Assembly: GCF_014654205.1 (NCBI RefSeq) | Contig: NZ_BNAW01000007.1 | Span: forward strand, 1 to 64,000 | Origin: Amycolatopsis bullii | Lineage (GTDB): Bacteria; Actinomycetota; Actinomycetes; Mycobacteriales; Pseudonocardiaceae | Length of the DNA: 64,000 bases | Direction of reading: 5' to 3' | Shown here: piece after piece, positions 53,557 through 62,012 of the stretch | Position numbering within the stretch: position 1 is the stretch's first letter | Layout of the letters: each line of letters opens with the position of its first letter | The notes under the pieces: model-generated | What the model saw: the letters and a program-made list of their open reading frames with translations, nothing else | What the model was told of the DNA's origin: nothing | Database searches by the model: none | Position numbers and translations under genes: made by a program

Positions 53557-54315
53557 ATGAACATGGGGATCGTGAAGCGGCTGGCCGGGGTGGCCGGCAT
53601 CGCCGCGGCGATCGTGGTCGCCGGGGCGGGCCCGGCGTTCGCGGCATCGGGCACCGTGCACACCGATTCGGGTGCGCCGCTGACCGTGCGGTCCGGCCCG
53701 AGCGCCACCGCGGGCTCGATCGGCAGCCTCGCCGACGGCACCGCGGTGACCATCAGCTGCCAGACCAACGGATCCACGGTCGACGGCAAGTACGGCACCT
53801 CGGACATCTGGGACAAGGTGGGTGACGGCTACATCAGCGACGCCTACGTCTACACCGGCTCCGACGGCCGGGTCGCCCCGGACTGCGCGGGCTCCACCCT
53901 GACCTGCTCCACCGCGGGCACCGGCAACCCGAAGACCTGCGCCCAGGCGGTGGCCTACGCCAAGACCCGCATCCACACGAGCGACCTCGACTCCTACGAG
54001 GGCTGGTGCGACCGGATCAACGCGCAGAACTACGGCTGGCCCGCCTCGGGCTCGGAGACGGCCTACATCCACTGGACCCAGATCCCGTCGTCGTTCAAGC
54101 ACGCCGGTGACTACCAGGTCCCGGCCGGTGGCCTCGCCTTCTTCAAGAGCAGCGGTGCCGGGCACACGATGATCTCGATCGGCGACGGCAAGTTCCTGTC
54201 GAACGACATCAACGGCTACGGCAGCTACACCGAGACGACCATCGCGCAGATCAAGAGCAAGTGGGGCCAGACCTACCTCGGCTGGGCGCAGCCGTGGTTC
54301 AAGGTGAACCACTGA
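53557..54315 (+). CDS. Secreted SH3b plus CHAP/NlpC-like protein
   Basis: A 252-residue exported protein. The signal peptide ends near residue 29 (AGPAFAAS). An SH3b domain follows (PLTVRSGPSATAGSIGSLADGTAVTI). The C-terminal domain contains YEGWCDR with a candidate catalytic cysteine, then VPAGGLAFFKSSGAGHTMISIGDGKFLSNDI with histidine, a layout typical of papain-fold cell-wall peptidases, though the papain-fold assignment is weak. GGAGG stands 8 nt before ATG 53557. A strong hairpin terminator (54330-54366) follows. Confidence 0.8.
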   Translation: MNMGIVKRLAGVAGIAAAIVVAGAGPAFAASGTVHTDSGAPLTVRSGPSATAGSIGSLADGTAVTISCQTNGSTVDGKYGTSDIWDKVGDGYISDAYVYTGSDGRVAPDCAGSTLTCSTAGTGNPKTCAQAVAYAKTRIHTSDLDSYEGWCDRINAQNYGWPASGSETAYIHWTQIPSSFKHAGDYQVPAGGLAFFKSSGAGHTMISIGDGKFLSNDINGYGSYTETTIAQIKSKWGQTYLGWAQPWFKVNH

Positions 54316-54329
54316 CCCCCTGACCGGGC

Positions 54330-54366
54330 ACGAGCCCCTGTCCACCTCCCCCGGACAGGGGCTCGT
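54330..54366. terminator. Bidirectional hairpin terminator
   Basis: ACGAGCCCCTGTCC and GGACAGGGGCTCGT form a perfect 14-bp stem across a 9-nt loop, between the convergent stop codons at 54315 and 54397. Confidence 0.75.
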
Positions 54367-54396
54367 CCGCGTGCCGGCCCAGTCCGGTTCGGACAG

Positions 54397-55446
54397 TCAG
54401 ACCTTCATGATCCGGTGCGCCGGGTCCGCCAGGTAGGCCAGCAGGTTCCCGGGCCGGTACGGCGGGCGCATCTGCTCACTGCGGTACAGCGCGCACGACC
54501 CCGCGAACTCCGTCGCCGGGTCCACCCCGCCGATGACGCGGTTCGCCGAGCCGAACCACCGGAAGAAACCGTTGAGCGAATCGTGCGCCTCGCCGAGTTC
54601 GTCGCGGGCGGCCAAGTACCCGAAGGCGTCCTCGGTGAAGGCGAGGCCGCACTGCTCGGCGCGGTCGGCCATCCACCGCAGGGCGAGGTTCGACAGGGCC
54701 GGCTGCCGGTAGCCGCCGCCGACGTCGGAATGGGCGCCGGCGAACCAGACCTGTTCGCGCACCCGGCCGTTCGCGGCCTTCGCCGGCTTCCACACGGCCG
54801 GGACGAACGACTTGCGGTGCTCGTCCACCGCCAGCGCCTGGAACGCCGCCTGCACGATCGACGTCAGCTCCATGTCGTGGAACTGCCAGCGTTTGTTCAG
54901 CAGGTGGATCAGCCGGCCGCCGCTGAGCGGGATGCCCAGCGCGCCGACGGTGTCCCAGACGCCGACGAACCGGATGGGCGTGCGGTCTTCGTGGGCGTAC
55001 TTCGCGCGGAATTCCCGGGCCCGCGGGCTCTCCGGGCCGGAGGTCGCCCGGTCGCGGGCGCGGTAGAGCCGGTAGGCCTCCTCCAGCCGGCCGAGCTCGC
55101 CGGGGCGCAGGACGCCGCAGTTGCGGATGAGGCCGACCGTGCTGCGCGCGGTGTAGGCGCCGCGGCTGAAACCGAAGAAGAACAGTTCGTCGCCGGGTTC
55201 GTAGTTTTCGGCGACGAAGCGGTAGGCGTCCTTCACGTTCGCCGAGAGGCCCACACCGAAAGCGCCGCCGGTGAGGCGGTCCCACAGCTTTCCCGTGCCG
55301 ACGCCCTCGTGGTAGTACACCCGTTGTTCCGTGCCCGCCGGGTCCGCGGGCGCGACCACCTTCTGGAGCTGGCCGACGTTGGTCGGGGCGGGCTGGCGGA
55401 GGCTGTTCCAGGTCCCGTCGCAGCAGATCACCAGACGTTTCGCCAT
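54397..55446 (-). CDS. DUF2235 alpha/beta hydrolase (Tle1-like lipase fold)
   Basis: A 349-residue cytosolic protein. The family opening is KRLVICCDGTWNSL, the nucleophile elbow is FGFSRGAYTAR with S94, and ahead of the third catalytic region stands GAHSDVGGGY. DUF2235 includes the Tle1 phospholipase effectors of type VI secretion, but actinomycete copies occur alone and have no known partner. The serine is intact, so hydrolase activity is expected. GGGGAGGAA precedes ATG 55446 closely. Confidence 0.88.
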   Translation of the reverse strand: MAKRLVICCDGTWNSLRQPAPTNVGQLQKVVAPADPAGTEQRVYYHEGVGTGKLWDRLTGGAFGVGLSANVKDAYRFVAENYEPGDELFFFGFSRGAYTARSTVGLIRNCGVLRPGELGRLEEAYRLYRARDRATSGPESPRAREFRAKYAHEDRTPIRFVGVWDTVGALGIPLSGGRLIHLLNKRWQFHDMELTSIVQAAFQALAVDEHRKSFVPAVWKPAKAANGRVREQVWFAGAHSDVGGGYRQPALSNLALRWMADRAEQCGLAFTEDAFGYLAARDELGEAHDSLNGFFRWFGSANRVIGGVDPATEFAGSCALYRSEQMRPPYRPGNLLAYLADPAHRIMKV

Positions 55447-55568
55447 GCTTCCTCCCCGGTCCGGACGCCCGTGAGTCGCCGGTGCCCGGTGCCGCGTTAC
55501 GCCGGAGGAATACTCGATCCGGTGACGTTTCCCGATTTCCGGATCGGTGCCCGACCGGTGATTCCCCG

Positions 55569-56066
55569 TTACCGGGAAATGGCGCGCGCTTCCGCGCGAA
55601 GGTCGAGCGCCAGCAGTTCCGAGCGGCCCGGCGTGAGGGCGCCGACCGGCTGCCAGCCCCACCGGCGGTACATGGTGTGCGCCGGGGCGGCCGTCGACGC
55701 GGCCAGGAGCGCGAACGGCTCGGGCCGGGGCTCGAGCAGCCGGTCGAGCAGGTCCCGGCCGTGGCCGCGCCCGCGCCGCCCCGGCCGGATGGCGAGTTCG
55801 TACACGTAGAACAGCGGGTGCCCGGCCAGCCGGTGCGGTGCGGCCGCGGCGGCCCGCGGGGGCCACCAGCCCGCCTCGCGGCCGACGCCGTAAGCGAACC
55901 CGGCCAGCTCGCCTCCGGTGTGGACGGTGGTCAGCGCGAACCCCGGCAGGAGCGCGTGCCGCGCCGCGGTCTCGCGGAACCCGGCCGCCTCGGCTTCGCC
56001 TTCGCCGTACGGTGGTTCGCGGTAGACGTCGAGGTAGAGGGCGCCGAGTTCGGCCCAGTCAGGCAT
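55569..56066 (-). CDS. GNAT N-acetyltransferase
   Basis: A 165-residue acyltransferase. The acetyl-CoA motif is VYELAIRPGRRGRGHGRDLLDRLL (R-x-x-G-x-G), and the C-terminal strand is MYRRWGWQPVGALTPGRSELLALDLR. The N-terminal FAETAARHALLPGFALTTVHTGGELAGFAYG supports a full domain. Its start at 56066 lies within the last codons of a truncated membrane-protein gene (8-bp overlap), suggesting that an ancestral operon partner has been cut away. Substrate unknown. Confidence 0.82.
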   Translation of the reverse strand: MPDWAELGALYLDVYREPPYGEGEAEAAGFRETAARHALLPGFALTTVHTGGELAGFAYGVGREAGWWPPRAAAAAPHRLAGHPLFYVYELAIRPGRRGRGHGRDLLDRLLEPRPEPFALLAASTAAPAHTMYRRWGWQPVGALTPGRSELLALDLRAEARAISR

Positions 56067-56230
56067 CCGCGGTCTCCCGGGTCGCGGCCGGCTCCGGAAC
56101 CGCCTTCAGTCCCGCGAGGACGACCACCACCAGCATGCAGGACCCGGCCAGGACCAGCCAGGGCAGCTGCGGGCCGGCGCCGAGCAGGGCGGTGAACGTC
56201 ACCGGCGCGAGCACCCGGGCCACTCCCCAC
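56059..56230 (-). pseudogene. 3' remnant of an MFS-type membrane protein gene
   Basis: About 57 codons of a membrane protein C-terminus remain (WGVARVLAPVTFTALLGAG and LPWLVLAGSCMLVVVVLAGL, then a polar tail). This looks like the last two helices of an MFS transporter. Its upstream part is replaced at about 56228-56234 by the 5' part of a YjbR gene in a different frame. There is no start codon or ribosome-binding site, so it cannot be expressed as a transporter. Interpreted as half of a deletion scar. Confidence 0.65.
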
Positions 56231-56341
56231 AGCCACGAACACGATCCGTCCCACCCGGAACTTGATCCGGTCGCGCACCACCGCTTCGTACGCTCGCGGC
56301 AGAGTGGCAGCGAACGCGCGGACCTCGTCACCGGTGACCAT
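56228..56341 (-). pseudogene. 5' remnant of a YjbR/DUF419 (MmcQ) protein gene
   Basis: About 38 codons match the start of a YjbR/MmcQ protein: VTGDEVRAFAATLPRAYEAV, then VRDRIKFRVGRIVFVAV. After that the family sequence stops abruptly and the DNA continues as the tail of a membrane protein in another frame. The frame from ATG 56341 runs on to 55931, but the residues beyond 38 have no domain character. Interpreted as the other half of a deletion that removed the rest of this gene and the front of the next. Confidence 0.68.
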
Positions 56342-56405
56342 CCGCCCATTCTCGCGCGGAACCGGCGGCGCACCATCCCCGGGTGCGCCGCCGGTTCCGC
56401 CCGGA

Positions 56406-57836
56406 TCACGCCCGGCAGGTCCGCCCGCGGTTGACGCAGTTGACCAGCCCGTTCATGATGCGCTGCGACATCACGTTGGCGAAGTCGTCGTGGTCGGAAG
56501 CGGGGTTGTGCTTCTCCTGCGGGAATGCGTCCACTTTGTACTGCTTCTTGACCTGGATGTCGTGCGGGATGTCGTAGGTCAGCGAGATCTGCAGCTGCGG
56601 CACGGCCTTGAAGCCGTTGGCGCACCGGCCGAACCGGTCCGGGAACACGATGTGCGTGCGGTGGTTGGCGCTGTCGGTGTTCTTGCCGTCCCAGCAGCTC
56701 GGGAACGTGTGGACGCGCTTGACCTTGCTGCCGTCGGGGCAGATCGGGTACTTGTCGGTGACGCGGTTCTCGAACCCGGTGCACGTCCAGCTCGCCTTGG
56801 CGTTGGCGGGCCCGTTGGTCGAGACCTTCGCGTCGCCGTAGAGCACGCGCAGGAAGCGCGGCATCGCCACGACCTTGCCGACCGGGCTGCCGCGGAAGGT
56901 GATCTGCACGCGCTGCGGCCGCAGGATCTTGCCGTCGTTGCCGGGCAGCTCGTTGTTCTCGTCCTGCCCGGGCAGCGCCCCGCCGGCCGTGGTGCTCGGG
57001 GGCGGCGTCGGCGTTCCGGTGTCCTTGCCCGGCTTCGTCGCGCACGGCGCGAGACCGCCGAGGTCGCCCGGCTTCTGCGTGAACCGGCCGATCGCGTTGA
57101 GGATCCGTTCGATGATCGCGGCGCGGCGGTCCTTGAGCGGGTTCAGGATCGCGTTGCGCACGAAGTCCTGGCCGCCCTGGCCCTGCGTCGCGGCGATGCG
57201 CTGGTTGGCCTCGTCGGCCTGGTTGTCGAGCTGGTCCAGGTTGTCGTCCACTTCGGCCATGGCCTGGTCCGGGATGTCGGTGAGCTTGCTGGCGACGTCC
57301 GGGCAGGCCACCTGCACGGTCTTGGCCTCGCGGTCGGACTGGGCGCGGTCGCCGTCGGGCTTCTTGGCGGGCTCGTTCTTCTCCTCTTCGCCGGTGTCGA
57401 TGCGGACCACGGGCCAGAAGTAGGCGGACTTGTCGCCGTTGCGGCAGGTGGTCCCGGCCTTGACCAGGCTCTTGTTGTTCGAGTCGGCGTTCGTCGACAG
57501 GTTGCCGACGTAGTCGTGCAGGTGCTGGGCACCGTTGCGGACACCGGGCTGGGCGATGAAGTTGTCCGGGTTGAAGTGCTGGTTTTCGTTGCGGCCGCAG
57601 TCGACGGTGAACGTGCCCGTCGCCGCGCCGCTGACCGGGCGCGGGTCGAACTGGTTCGGTTTCACCTTCAGGATGTCGACGAAGAACGCGGGGTTCGCTT
57701 CGTCGGCGCTGGCTTCACCGGTGTGGCCGGTGGTCGTCGCGACGACGATGCCGCCGACCGCGATCGCGAGGGCGAGGCCGCCGGTCGCGATCTTCGTCCG
57801 GCGGGAGAGGCGATGCCGTCCTTGGGTGCGGGACAT
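56406..57836 (-). CDS. Secreted DUF1996 protein with large helical insertion
   Basis: A 476-residue exported protein. The signal peptide/anchor is KIATGGLALAIAVGGIVVAT. The DUF1996 halves are recognisable: FNPDNFIAQPGVRNGAQHLHDYVGN near the N-terminus and TFPSCWDGKNTDSANHRTHIVFPDRFGRC near the C-terminus. Between them lies an insertion of about 150 residues with an acidic coiled-coil-like region (DDNLDQLDNQADEANQRIA) and a Pro/Thr linker (GTPTPPPSTTAGG), not part of the core family. DUF1996 proteins are extracellular and of unknown activity. ATG 57836 has GGAGGA 6 nt upstream. Confidence 0.83.
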   Translation of the reverse strand: MSRTQGRHRLSRRTKIATGGLALAIAVGGIVVATTTGHTGEASADEANPAFFVDILKVKPNQFDPRPVSGAATGTFTVDCGRNENQHFNPDNFIAQPGVRNGAQHLHDYVGNLSTNADSNNKSLVKAGTTCRNGDKSAYFWPVVRIDTGEEEKNEPAKKPDGDRAQSDREAKTVQVACPDVASKLTDIPDQAMAEVDDNLDQLDNQADEANQRIAATQGQGGQDFVRNAILNPLKDRRAAIIERILNAIGRFTQKPGDLGGLAPCATKPGKDTGTPTPPPSTTAGGALPGQDENNELPGNDGKILRPQRVQITFRGSPVGKVVAMPRFLRVLYGDAKVSTNGPANAKASWTCTGFENRVTDKYPICPDGSKVKRVHTFPSCWDGKNTDSANHRTHIVFPDRFGRCANGFKAVPQLQISLTYDIPHDIQVKKQYKVDAFPQEKHNPASDHDDFANVMSQRIMNGLVNCVNRGRTCRA

Positions 57837-58315
57837 GGAAAAATCCTCCGGGGTGTCGGGCTGGCGGGAACGCGCGACACTGAGCCGGGACGAGCCCAGG
57901 CTCGTCCCGATCAGGCGGGGTTCTTGCGGGTGCGTGCGGGATGGTCGGCAGGAACGAAGCCCGGCTGGTCCACTGACCCGACATCAGTGGATGCGCGCCC
58001 ACCTGCCCGTGGCCGCGCCGTCAACCGGCTGGTTATCGTTCCGTTATGGAACCTACACGGGCGTTTGACACCGGGCAAGAAGTTCTTTTCGACAGTTACA
58101 ACCCGTCAGGCCGGGTTCGTGCCTGCGTAGCGAAAGAGGCCGCTGACCTGCGAGTTGTCGGCCGGTGGCGGACTCGTGGAAAAAAGTTTGAACCGAAGTG
58201 AACCGGCATCCGTATCCCCGGGTGAGACCGGTCGAATGCCCGCAGCACGGACGCTGCCGGGAATTGCCGTGAAATGCGGGAATGGCAGTGCCGGTTTCCA
58301 TTCACGGCGGAGTCG
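57837..58315. other. Noncoding region between two divergently separated minus-strand genes
   Basis: No convincing gene is seen in these 479 bases; the frames present show no domain character. It includes the leader of the DUF1996 gene, a less GC-rich stretch (58010-58100), and two copies of GAACC-type sequence ten bases apart (about 58188-58205), near a run GAAAAAAG. A promoter for the DUF1996 gene should lie within 57850-58000, but I could not pick a hexamer pair with confidence. Confidence 0.4.
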
Positions 58316-58930
58316 TCAGGACGCCTCGTGGTGCGAAAGCAGGCTGCGTCGCAGGGTCGCGAGGGCGCGGTGCTGGGCGACCCGGACCGCACCCGCGCTG
58401 CCGAGGCCGACCGCCGCGGCCGTCTCCTCCGCCGTCATGCCGAGGATGATCCGCAGGACCAGGATCTCGCGCTGGCGGGGCGGGAGCGTGTCGAGCAGCC
58501 CGGAGGACCAGTCGAGCGCGGCGGAGCGCTCGACCTCCTCACCCGTCGGGTCCACGCCGTCCGCCCGCCCGGCCGGGGGCTCGGCGACCGGGCTGGTGCG
58601 GTCGCGCGCCCGGCGCCGGTGGAAGTCGGACACCTTGTGCGCGGCGATGCCGAAGACGAACGGCAGGAACCCGTCGGCGGAGAGCCGGTACCCGGGCAGG
58701 GCGCCGACGATCGCGAGCAGCACGTCCTGCGCGCAGTCCTCGGCGTCCGACGAACCGTCCTGCCACGTGCGCAGCCGCCCGAGGCAGTAGCGGAAGACGA
58801 TCGGCCGCAGGGCGCGCAGCAGCCCGGCCACCGCGGCGCGGTTGCCCTGCACCGCCGACCGGACGAGCGCCGGGTCGAGGGAGAACGTCGCCGTGGGCGT
58901 GGAGCCTCCCTCGGCGGAGTGCGGCGGCAT
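58316..58930 (-). CDS. RNA polymerase sigma factor, ShbA/SigD-like
   Basis: A 204-residue sigma-70 family protein. Region 2 is LLRALRPIVFRYCLGRLR, then EDCAQDVLLAIVGALPGYRL and FVFGIAAHKVSDFHRRR. Region 4 is LDTLPPRQREILVLRIILGMTAEETAAAVGLGSAGAVRVAQHRALATLRRS. This arrangement matches ShbA of Streptomyces and SigD of mycobacteria, which direct expression of major housekeeping sigma genes or stationary-phase genes. No anti-sigma gene is adjacent. Start ATG 58930 leads into a short Ser/Thr-rich N-terminal tail. Confidence 0.87.
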   Translation of the reverse strand: MPPHSAEGGSTPTATFSLDPALVRSAVQGNRAAVAGLLRALRPIVFRYCLGRLRTWQDGSSDAEDCAQDVLLAIVGALPGYRLSADGFLPFVFGIAAHKVSDFHRRRARDRTSPVAEPPAGRADGVDPTGEEVERSAALDWSSGLLDTLPPRQREILVLRIILGMTAEETAAAVGLGSAGAVRVAQHRALATLRRSLLSHHEAS

Positions 58931-59029
58931 CGGCCCTCACCCCCTCTTTCGTGCAGCTCGGCAACGGACCGTCACGACGCTAGGTCACTCCGCGTGGCCG
59001 CCACACCGGCCGGGCGGCCGGTGCGGACC

Positions 59030-59107
59030 GGGTCTTCCGGCCCTGGCCGGAACCGCCCGGATGTGCGTCGGCGCCGCGGTCGCGGTGGCCGGGCCGAACG
59101 GCCCTAT
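59030..59107 (+). promoter_or_regulatory. Two DosR/DevR-like boxes upstream of the PNPOx gene
   Basis: GGGTCTTCCGGCCCTG (59030-59045) and GGGCCGAACGGCCCTAT (59091-59107) resemble DosR boxes of the form GGGAC-N5-GGCCCT. The second contains a perfect GGGCC-GAAC-GGCCC palindrome. They are 61 bp apart and 66-143 bp before the start codon at 59173. A DosR-like regulator is encoded at 61244. Confidence 0.5.
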
Positions 59108-59172
59108 CGGCGGGCCGGGGGCGGCGATCACGCTGGTGGCCGGGGATTTCACAGGAGAAACACAGGGACGCG

Positions 59173-59580
59173 ATGGTGGACGACGTGGGCTACGGGCTGC
59201 TGCTCGACCGGCAGCAGTGCCTCGCCTTGCTCCGGACGGCGAGCCTCGGCCGGGTGATCTACACCCACCGGGCCATGCCGGCGGTGCGTCCGGTGCGCTT
59301 CACGGTCGTCGACGACGCCGTGGTGTTCGCCGTCCCGCCCGGAAGCCCCCTGTACGCGGGGGCGCGCGACGCCGTCGTCGCCTTCGAGGTCGACGAGTTC
59401 GCCGCCGACTCCGGCGCCGGCTGGTACGTCAGCCTGCTGGGCCGCGCCACCGAGTCCGGTGCCGTCGACCTCGGCGCGCTCGCCTGCCCGTGCCCGGTGC
59501 CCACTCCCGCGGGCCACCGGTTCCTGCGTGTCCCGGCGGAGACCATCAGCGGTCACCGGATCGCGTGCCACGCGGAGTGA
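59173..59580 (+). CDS. Pyridoxamine-5'-phosphate-oxidase-like flavin-binding protein
   Basis: A 135-residue split-barrel protein of the PNPOx/FDOR-like group: LLLDRQQCLALLRTASLGRVIY, then VRPVRFTVVDDAVVFAVPPGS. Such small proteins bind FMN, F420 or heme and are typical members of the DosR dormancy regulon. Context with two DosR-like boxes and an adjacent DosS/DosR pair supports a hypoxia or redox role. GGGACGCG precedes ATG 59173. Confidence 0.82.
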   Translation: MVDDVGYGLLLDRQQCLALLRTASLGRVIYTHRAMPAVRPVRFTVVDDAVVFAVPPGSPLYAGARDAVVAFEVDEFAADSGAGWYVSLLGRATESGAVDLGALACPCPVPTPAGHRFLRVPAETISGHRIACHAE

Positions 59581-59726
59581 TCTCCCGATCGCCGTAACGG
59601 AGTGGGTCCCGGTATCGACCCACCGGATGGACGAACCGGATTGGGCCGAGACGGGCAGTGCCTGTGGACCCTTGACGGCCCCGGGGCAGGCCCGGGGACA
59701 CGGCGGACCAACGGGGTCGACGCGAA

Positions 59727-61247
59727 GTGGCGGACGAAATCAGCATGCCGGCGATCCTGGCGGCGGTGGGCGGCATCGCCCGCGAGCTGGAGCTGCCCGC
59801 GTTGCTGGACCGCGCGGTGACAGCGACGTGCGAGCTGCTCGGCGCCCGGCGCGGCCGGCTGGACCTGGCCGAGGGCGGGACCGCCGACTACGGCCGGGGC
59901 GCGCTCGGCCCCCGCGCGGTCGAGCTGCCGGTCCGCGCGGGCGCGGAAACCTTCGGCACCCTGAGCGTCGAGCCCGGCGACGGCGGGGAGTTCGGCCGCC
60001 GCGAACGCGAGGTGCTCGGCGCGCTCACCGCGGCCACCGGGATGGCCGTCGAGAAGGCCCTGCTCGTCGGCCAGATGCGCCGCCGCGAACGCTGGCTGGA
60101 GGCGTCCTACGACGTCACCCGCGCCCTGCTCGCGGCCCAGGACCTGCGGGCCACGCTGCGGCTTGTCGCCGAACGCGCCCGCGTCGTCGCCGGCGGCACG
60201 GCGGGCGCGATCGCCCGGCCCGACGGCCCCGGCCGGCTCGTGTTCGACGTCGTCGAGCCGCCGGGCGAGGACGCCGACCGCCTCACCGGAATGACCGTGC
60301 CGGCCGAAGGCACCGCCACCGGGATGGCGTTCACCACCCGGCGCCCGGTCGTGGTCCGCGACTACGGCGAGCACGTGCAGGAGCAGCAGCGCCACCACGG
60401 CGGGCCGATGCCGGCGATGGTCAAGGACCTGGACTCGGCGATCTCGGTGCCGCTGATCGTCGGTGAGGAGACCCTCGGGGTGCTGGTGGTCGCGAAGTTC
60501 CGCGACCGCTCGCCGTTCACCGACTCCGACGTCCAGCTGGCCGAGACGTTCGCCGGCCACGCCGCGCTCGCCGTCGAGTTCTCCCGGGCCCAGGAGGCGC
60601 GCCAGCAGCTGGCGGTGTTCTCCGACCGCGACCGGATCGCCCGCGACCTGCACGACCTGGTGATCCAGCGGCTGTTCGCGACCGGGCTCGGGCTGGAGGG
60701 GGTCAGCAGGCTGATCGCCGACCAGGCGGTCGCCGCGCGCGTGGCCGGGTTCGCCCAGGACCTCGACGGCACGATCCGCGAAATCCGCAACAGCATCTTC
60801 TCGCTCCAGGCGCCCGCGCAGGCCCAGGGCAGCCTCCGCGCGGAACTGCTGCGGGTGGCCGTGGACGCCCGGGACGCACTGGGCTTCGAACCGCGGGTCG
60901 GCTTCGACGGCCCGCTGGACGCCGCGGTGCCCGACGCGGTCCGCTCCGACCTGATCGCGTCGCTGCGGGAAGCGCTGACGAACGTGGCCCGGCACGCGGA
61001 CGCGAAATCGTCGTCGGTCGAAGTCACCGTGGACCGGCTCGGCCGCCGGCTGACGCTGGTGGTGCGCGACGACGGGGCCGGCCCGCCGCCCGAGGCGGAC
61101 CGCATCAGCGGCCTGGCCAACCTCGCCTCGCGGGCGGCCCGGTGGGGCGGCCACTGCGTGCTGGCGGCGGGCGAGGAAGGCGGGGCCCGGCTGGAATGGA
61201 CGGCGGAGCTGCCGGCGATGCCCGCGGAGCAGGGGAGGGGACGATGA
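59727..61247 (+). CDS. GAF-domain sensor histidine kinase (DosS/DevS-like)
   Basis: A 506-residue kinase without membrane helices. Two GAF domains span about 1-130 and 130-290; the second contains SAISVPLIVGEETLGVLVVAKF. The HisKA_3 phospho-acceptor is H309 in ARDLHDLVIQRLFATGLGLEG, and the ATPase domain contains VVRDDGAGPPPEADRISGLANLASRA. DosS-type kinases sense O2, CO or NO through heme in the first GAF domain; heme binding here is likely but not proven. GTG 59727. It overlaps the response-regulator gene by 4 bp (ATGA). Confidence 0.85.
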   Translation: MADEISMPAILAAVGGIARELELPALLDRAVTATCELLGARRGRLDLAEGGTADYGRGALGPRAVELPVRAGAETFGTLSVEPGDGGEFGRREREVLGALTAATGMAVEKALLVGQMRRRERWLEASYDVTRALLAAQDLRATLRLVAERARVVAGGTAGAIARPDGPGRLVFDVVEPPGEDADRLTGMTVPAEGTATGMAFTTRRPVVVRDYGEHVQEQQRHHGGPMPAMVKDLDSAISVPLIVGEETLGVLVVAKFRDRSPFTDSDVQLAETFAGHAALAVEFSRAQEARQQLAVFSDRDRIARDLHDLVIQRLFATGLGLEGVSRLIADQAVAARVAGFAQDLDGTIREIRNSIFSLQAPAQAQGSLRAELLRVAVDARDALGFEPRVGFDGPLDAAVPDAVRSDLIASLREALTNVARHADAKSSSVEVTVDRLGRRLTLVVRDDGAGPPPEADRISGLANLASRAARWGGHCVLAAGEEGGARLEWTAELPAMPAEQGRGR

Positions 61248-61903
61248 CGATCGCGGTGTTCCTGCTGGACGACCACGAGCTGGTGCGGACCGGGCTGAAG
61301 ACCGTCTTCGAGCCCGAACCCGACATCGAGGTGGTCGGGGAGGCGGGGACGGCGGCCGAGGCGCTGGTGCGGATCCCGCAGGCCCGCCCGGACGTGGCCG
61401 TCCTCGACGTCCGGCTGCCCGACGGCGAGGGCGTGGCGGTGTGCCGGGAGATCCGGTCCACGGTGGACCCGCCCCCGGCGTGCCTCATGCTGACGTCCTA
61501 TTCGGACGACGAGGCGCTGTTCGGCGCGATCATGGCGGGCGCGGCCGGGTACATGCTCAAGCAGGTGTCCGGCCGGTCGCTGATCGAGGCCGTCCGCACG
61601 GTCGCCGCCGGTGGCTCGCTGCTGGACGCCACGCTGACCGCGTCGGTGATGAACAAGCTGCGTGGTGAGGACGTCGCGGCCCCCGATCCGCGGTACGAGC
61701 AGCTCAGCCCGCAGGAGCGGCGGGTGCTGGACCTGGTGGCGGAGGGCCTGACCAACCGGCAGATCGCCGAGCGGCTGTTCCTGGCCGAGAAGACGGTGAA
61801 GAACTACGTGTCGTCGGTGCTGCACAAGCTCGGCGTCGAGCGGCGCACTTCGGCGGCGGTGTACATGTCCCAGCGGCGGGCCGGACCGGGACGATCGGGC
61901 TGA
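61244..61903 (+). CDS. NarL-type response regulator (DosR/DevR-like)
   Basis: A 219-residue response regulator. The receiver domain has the acidic pair D9/D10, phospho-acceptor D55 in VAVLDVRLPDG and the conserved lysine in AGYMLKQ. The C-terminal LuxR-type HTH is LSPQERRVLDLVAEGLTNRQIAERLFLAEKTVKNYVSSVLHKLGV, which matches the DosR subgroup closely (EKTVKNYVS). Coupled to the sensor kinase through ATGA. Predicted targets are the PNPOx gene upstream and other hypoxia genes with GGGAC-N5-GGCCCT sites. Confidence 0.9.
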   Translation: MTIAVFLLDDHELVRTGLKTVFEPEPDIEVVGEAGTAAEALVRIPQARPDVAVLDVRLPDGEGVAVCREIRSTVDPPPACLMLTSYSDDEALFGAIMAGAAGYMLKQVSGRSLIEAVRTVAAGGSLLDATLTASVMNKLRGEDVAAPDPRYEQLSPQERRVLDLVAEGLTNRQIAERLFLAEKTVKNYVSSVLHKLGVERRTSAAVYMSQRRAGPGRSG

Positions 61904-62012
61904 TTTCCGGGCTGTTCGGACGAAACCGGTGGGGCATCCGACGTATCCAGCCGCCGATGGAGTACACCTGTCGGGTGACGCACGAACTGTTGTGCGCGAC
62001 AGAGGGGACGAC

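Noticed and set aside
54397..55446. Type VI secretion effector (Tle1) locus
   Set aside because: The protein has the DUF2235 fold, but no secretion or immunity genes are adjacent and the organism is an actinomycete.
58180..58220. An ECF-like promoter (GAACC then CGTAT) in the 57.8-58.3 kb gap
   Set aside because: It points away from both flanking minus-strand genes and the second element is not a convincing match; the direct repeat of GAACC may be chance.
58155..58790. A 211-codon plus-strand frame antisense to the ShbA-like sigma gene
   Set aside because: Serine/arginine-rich shadow of a clear sigma factor; no domain.
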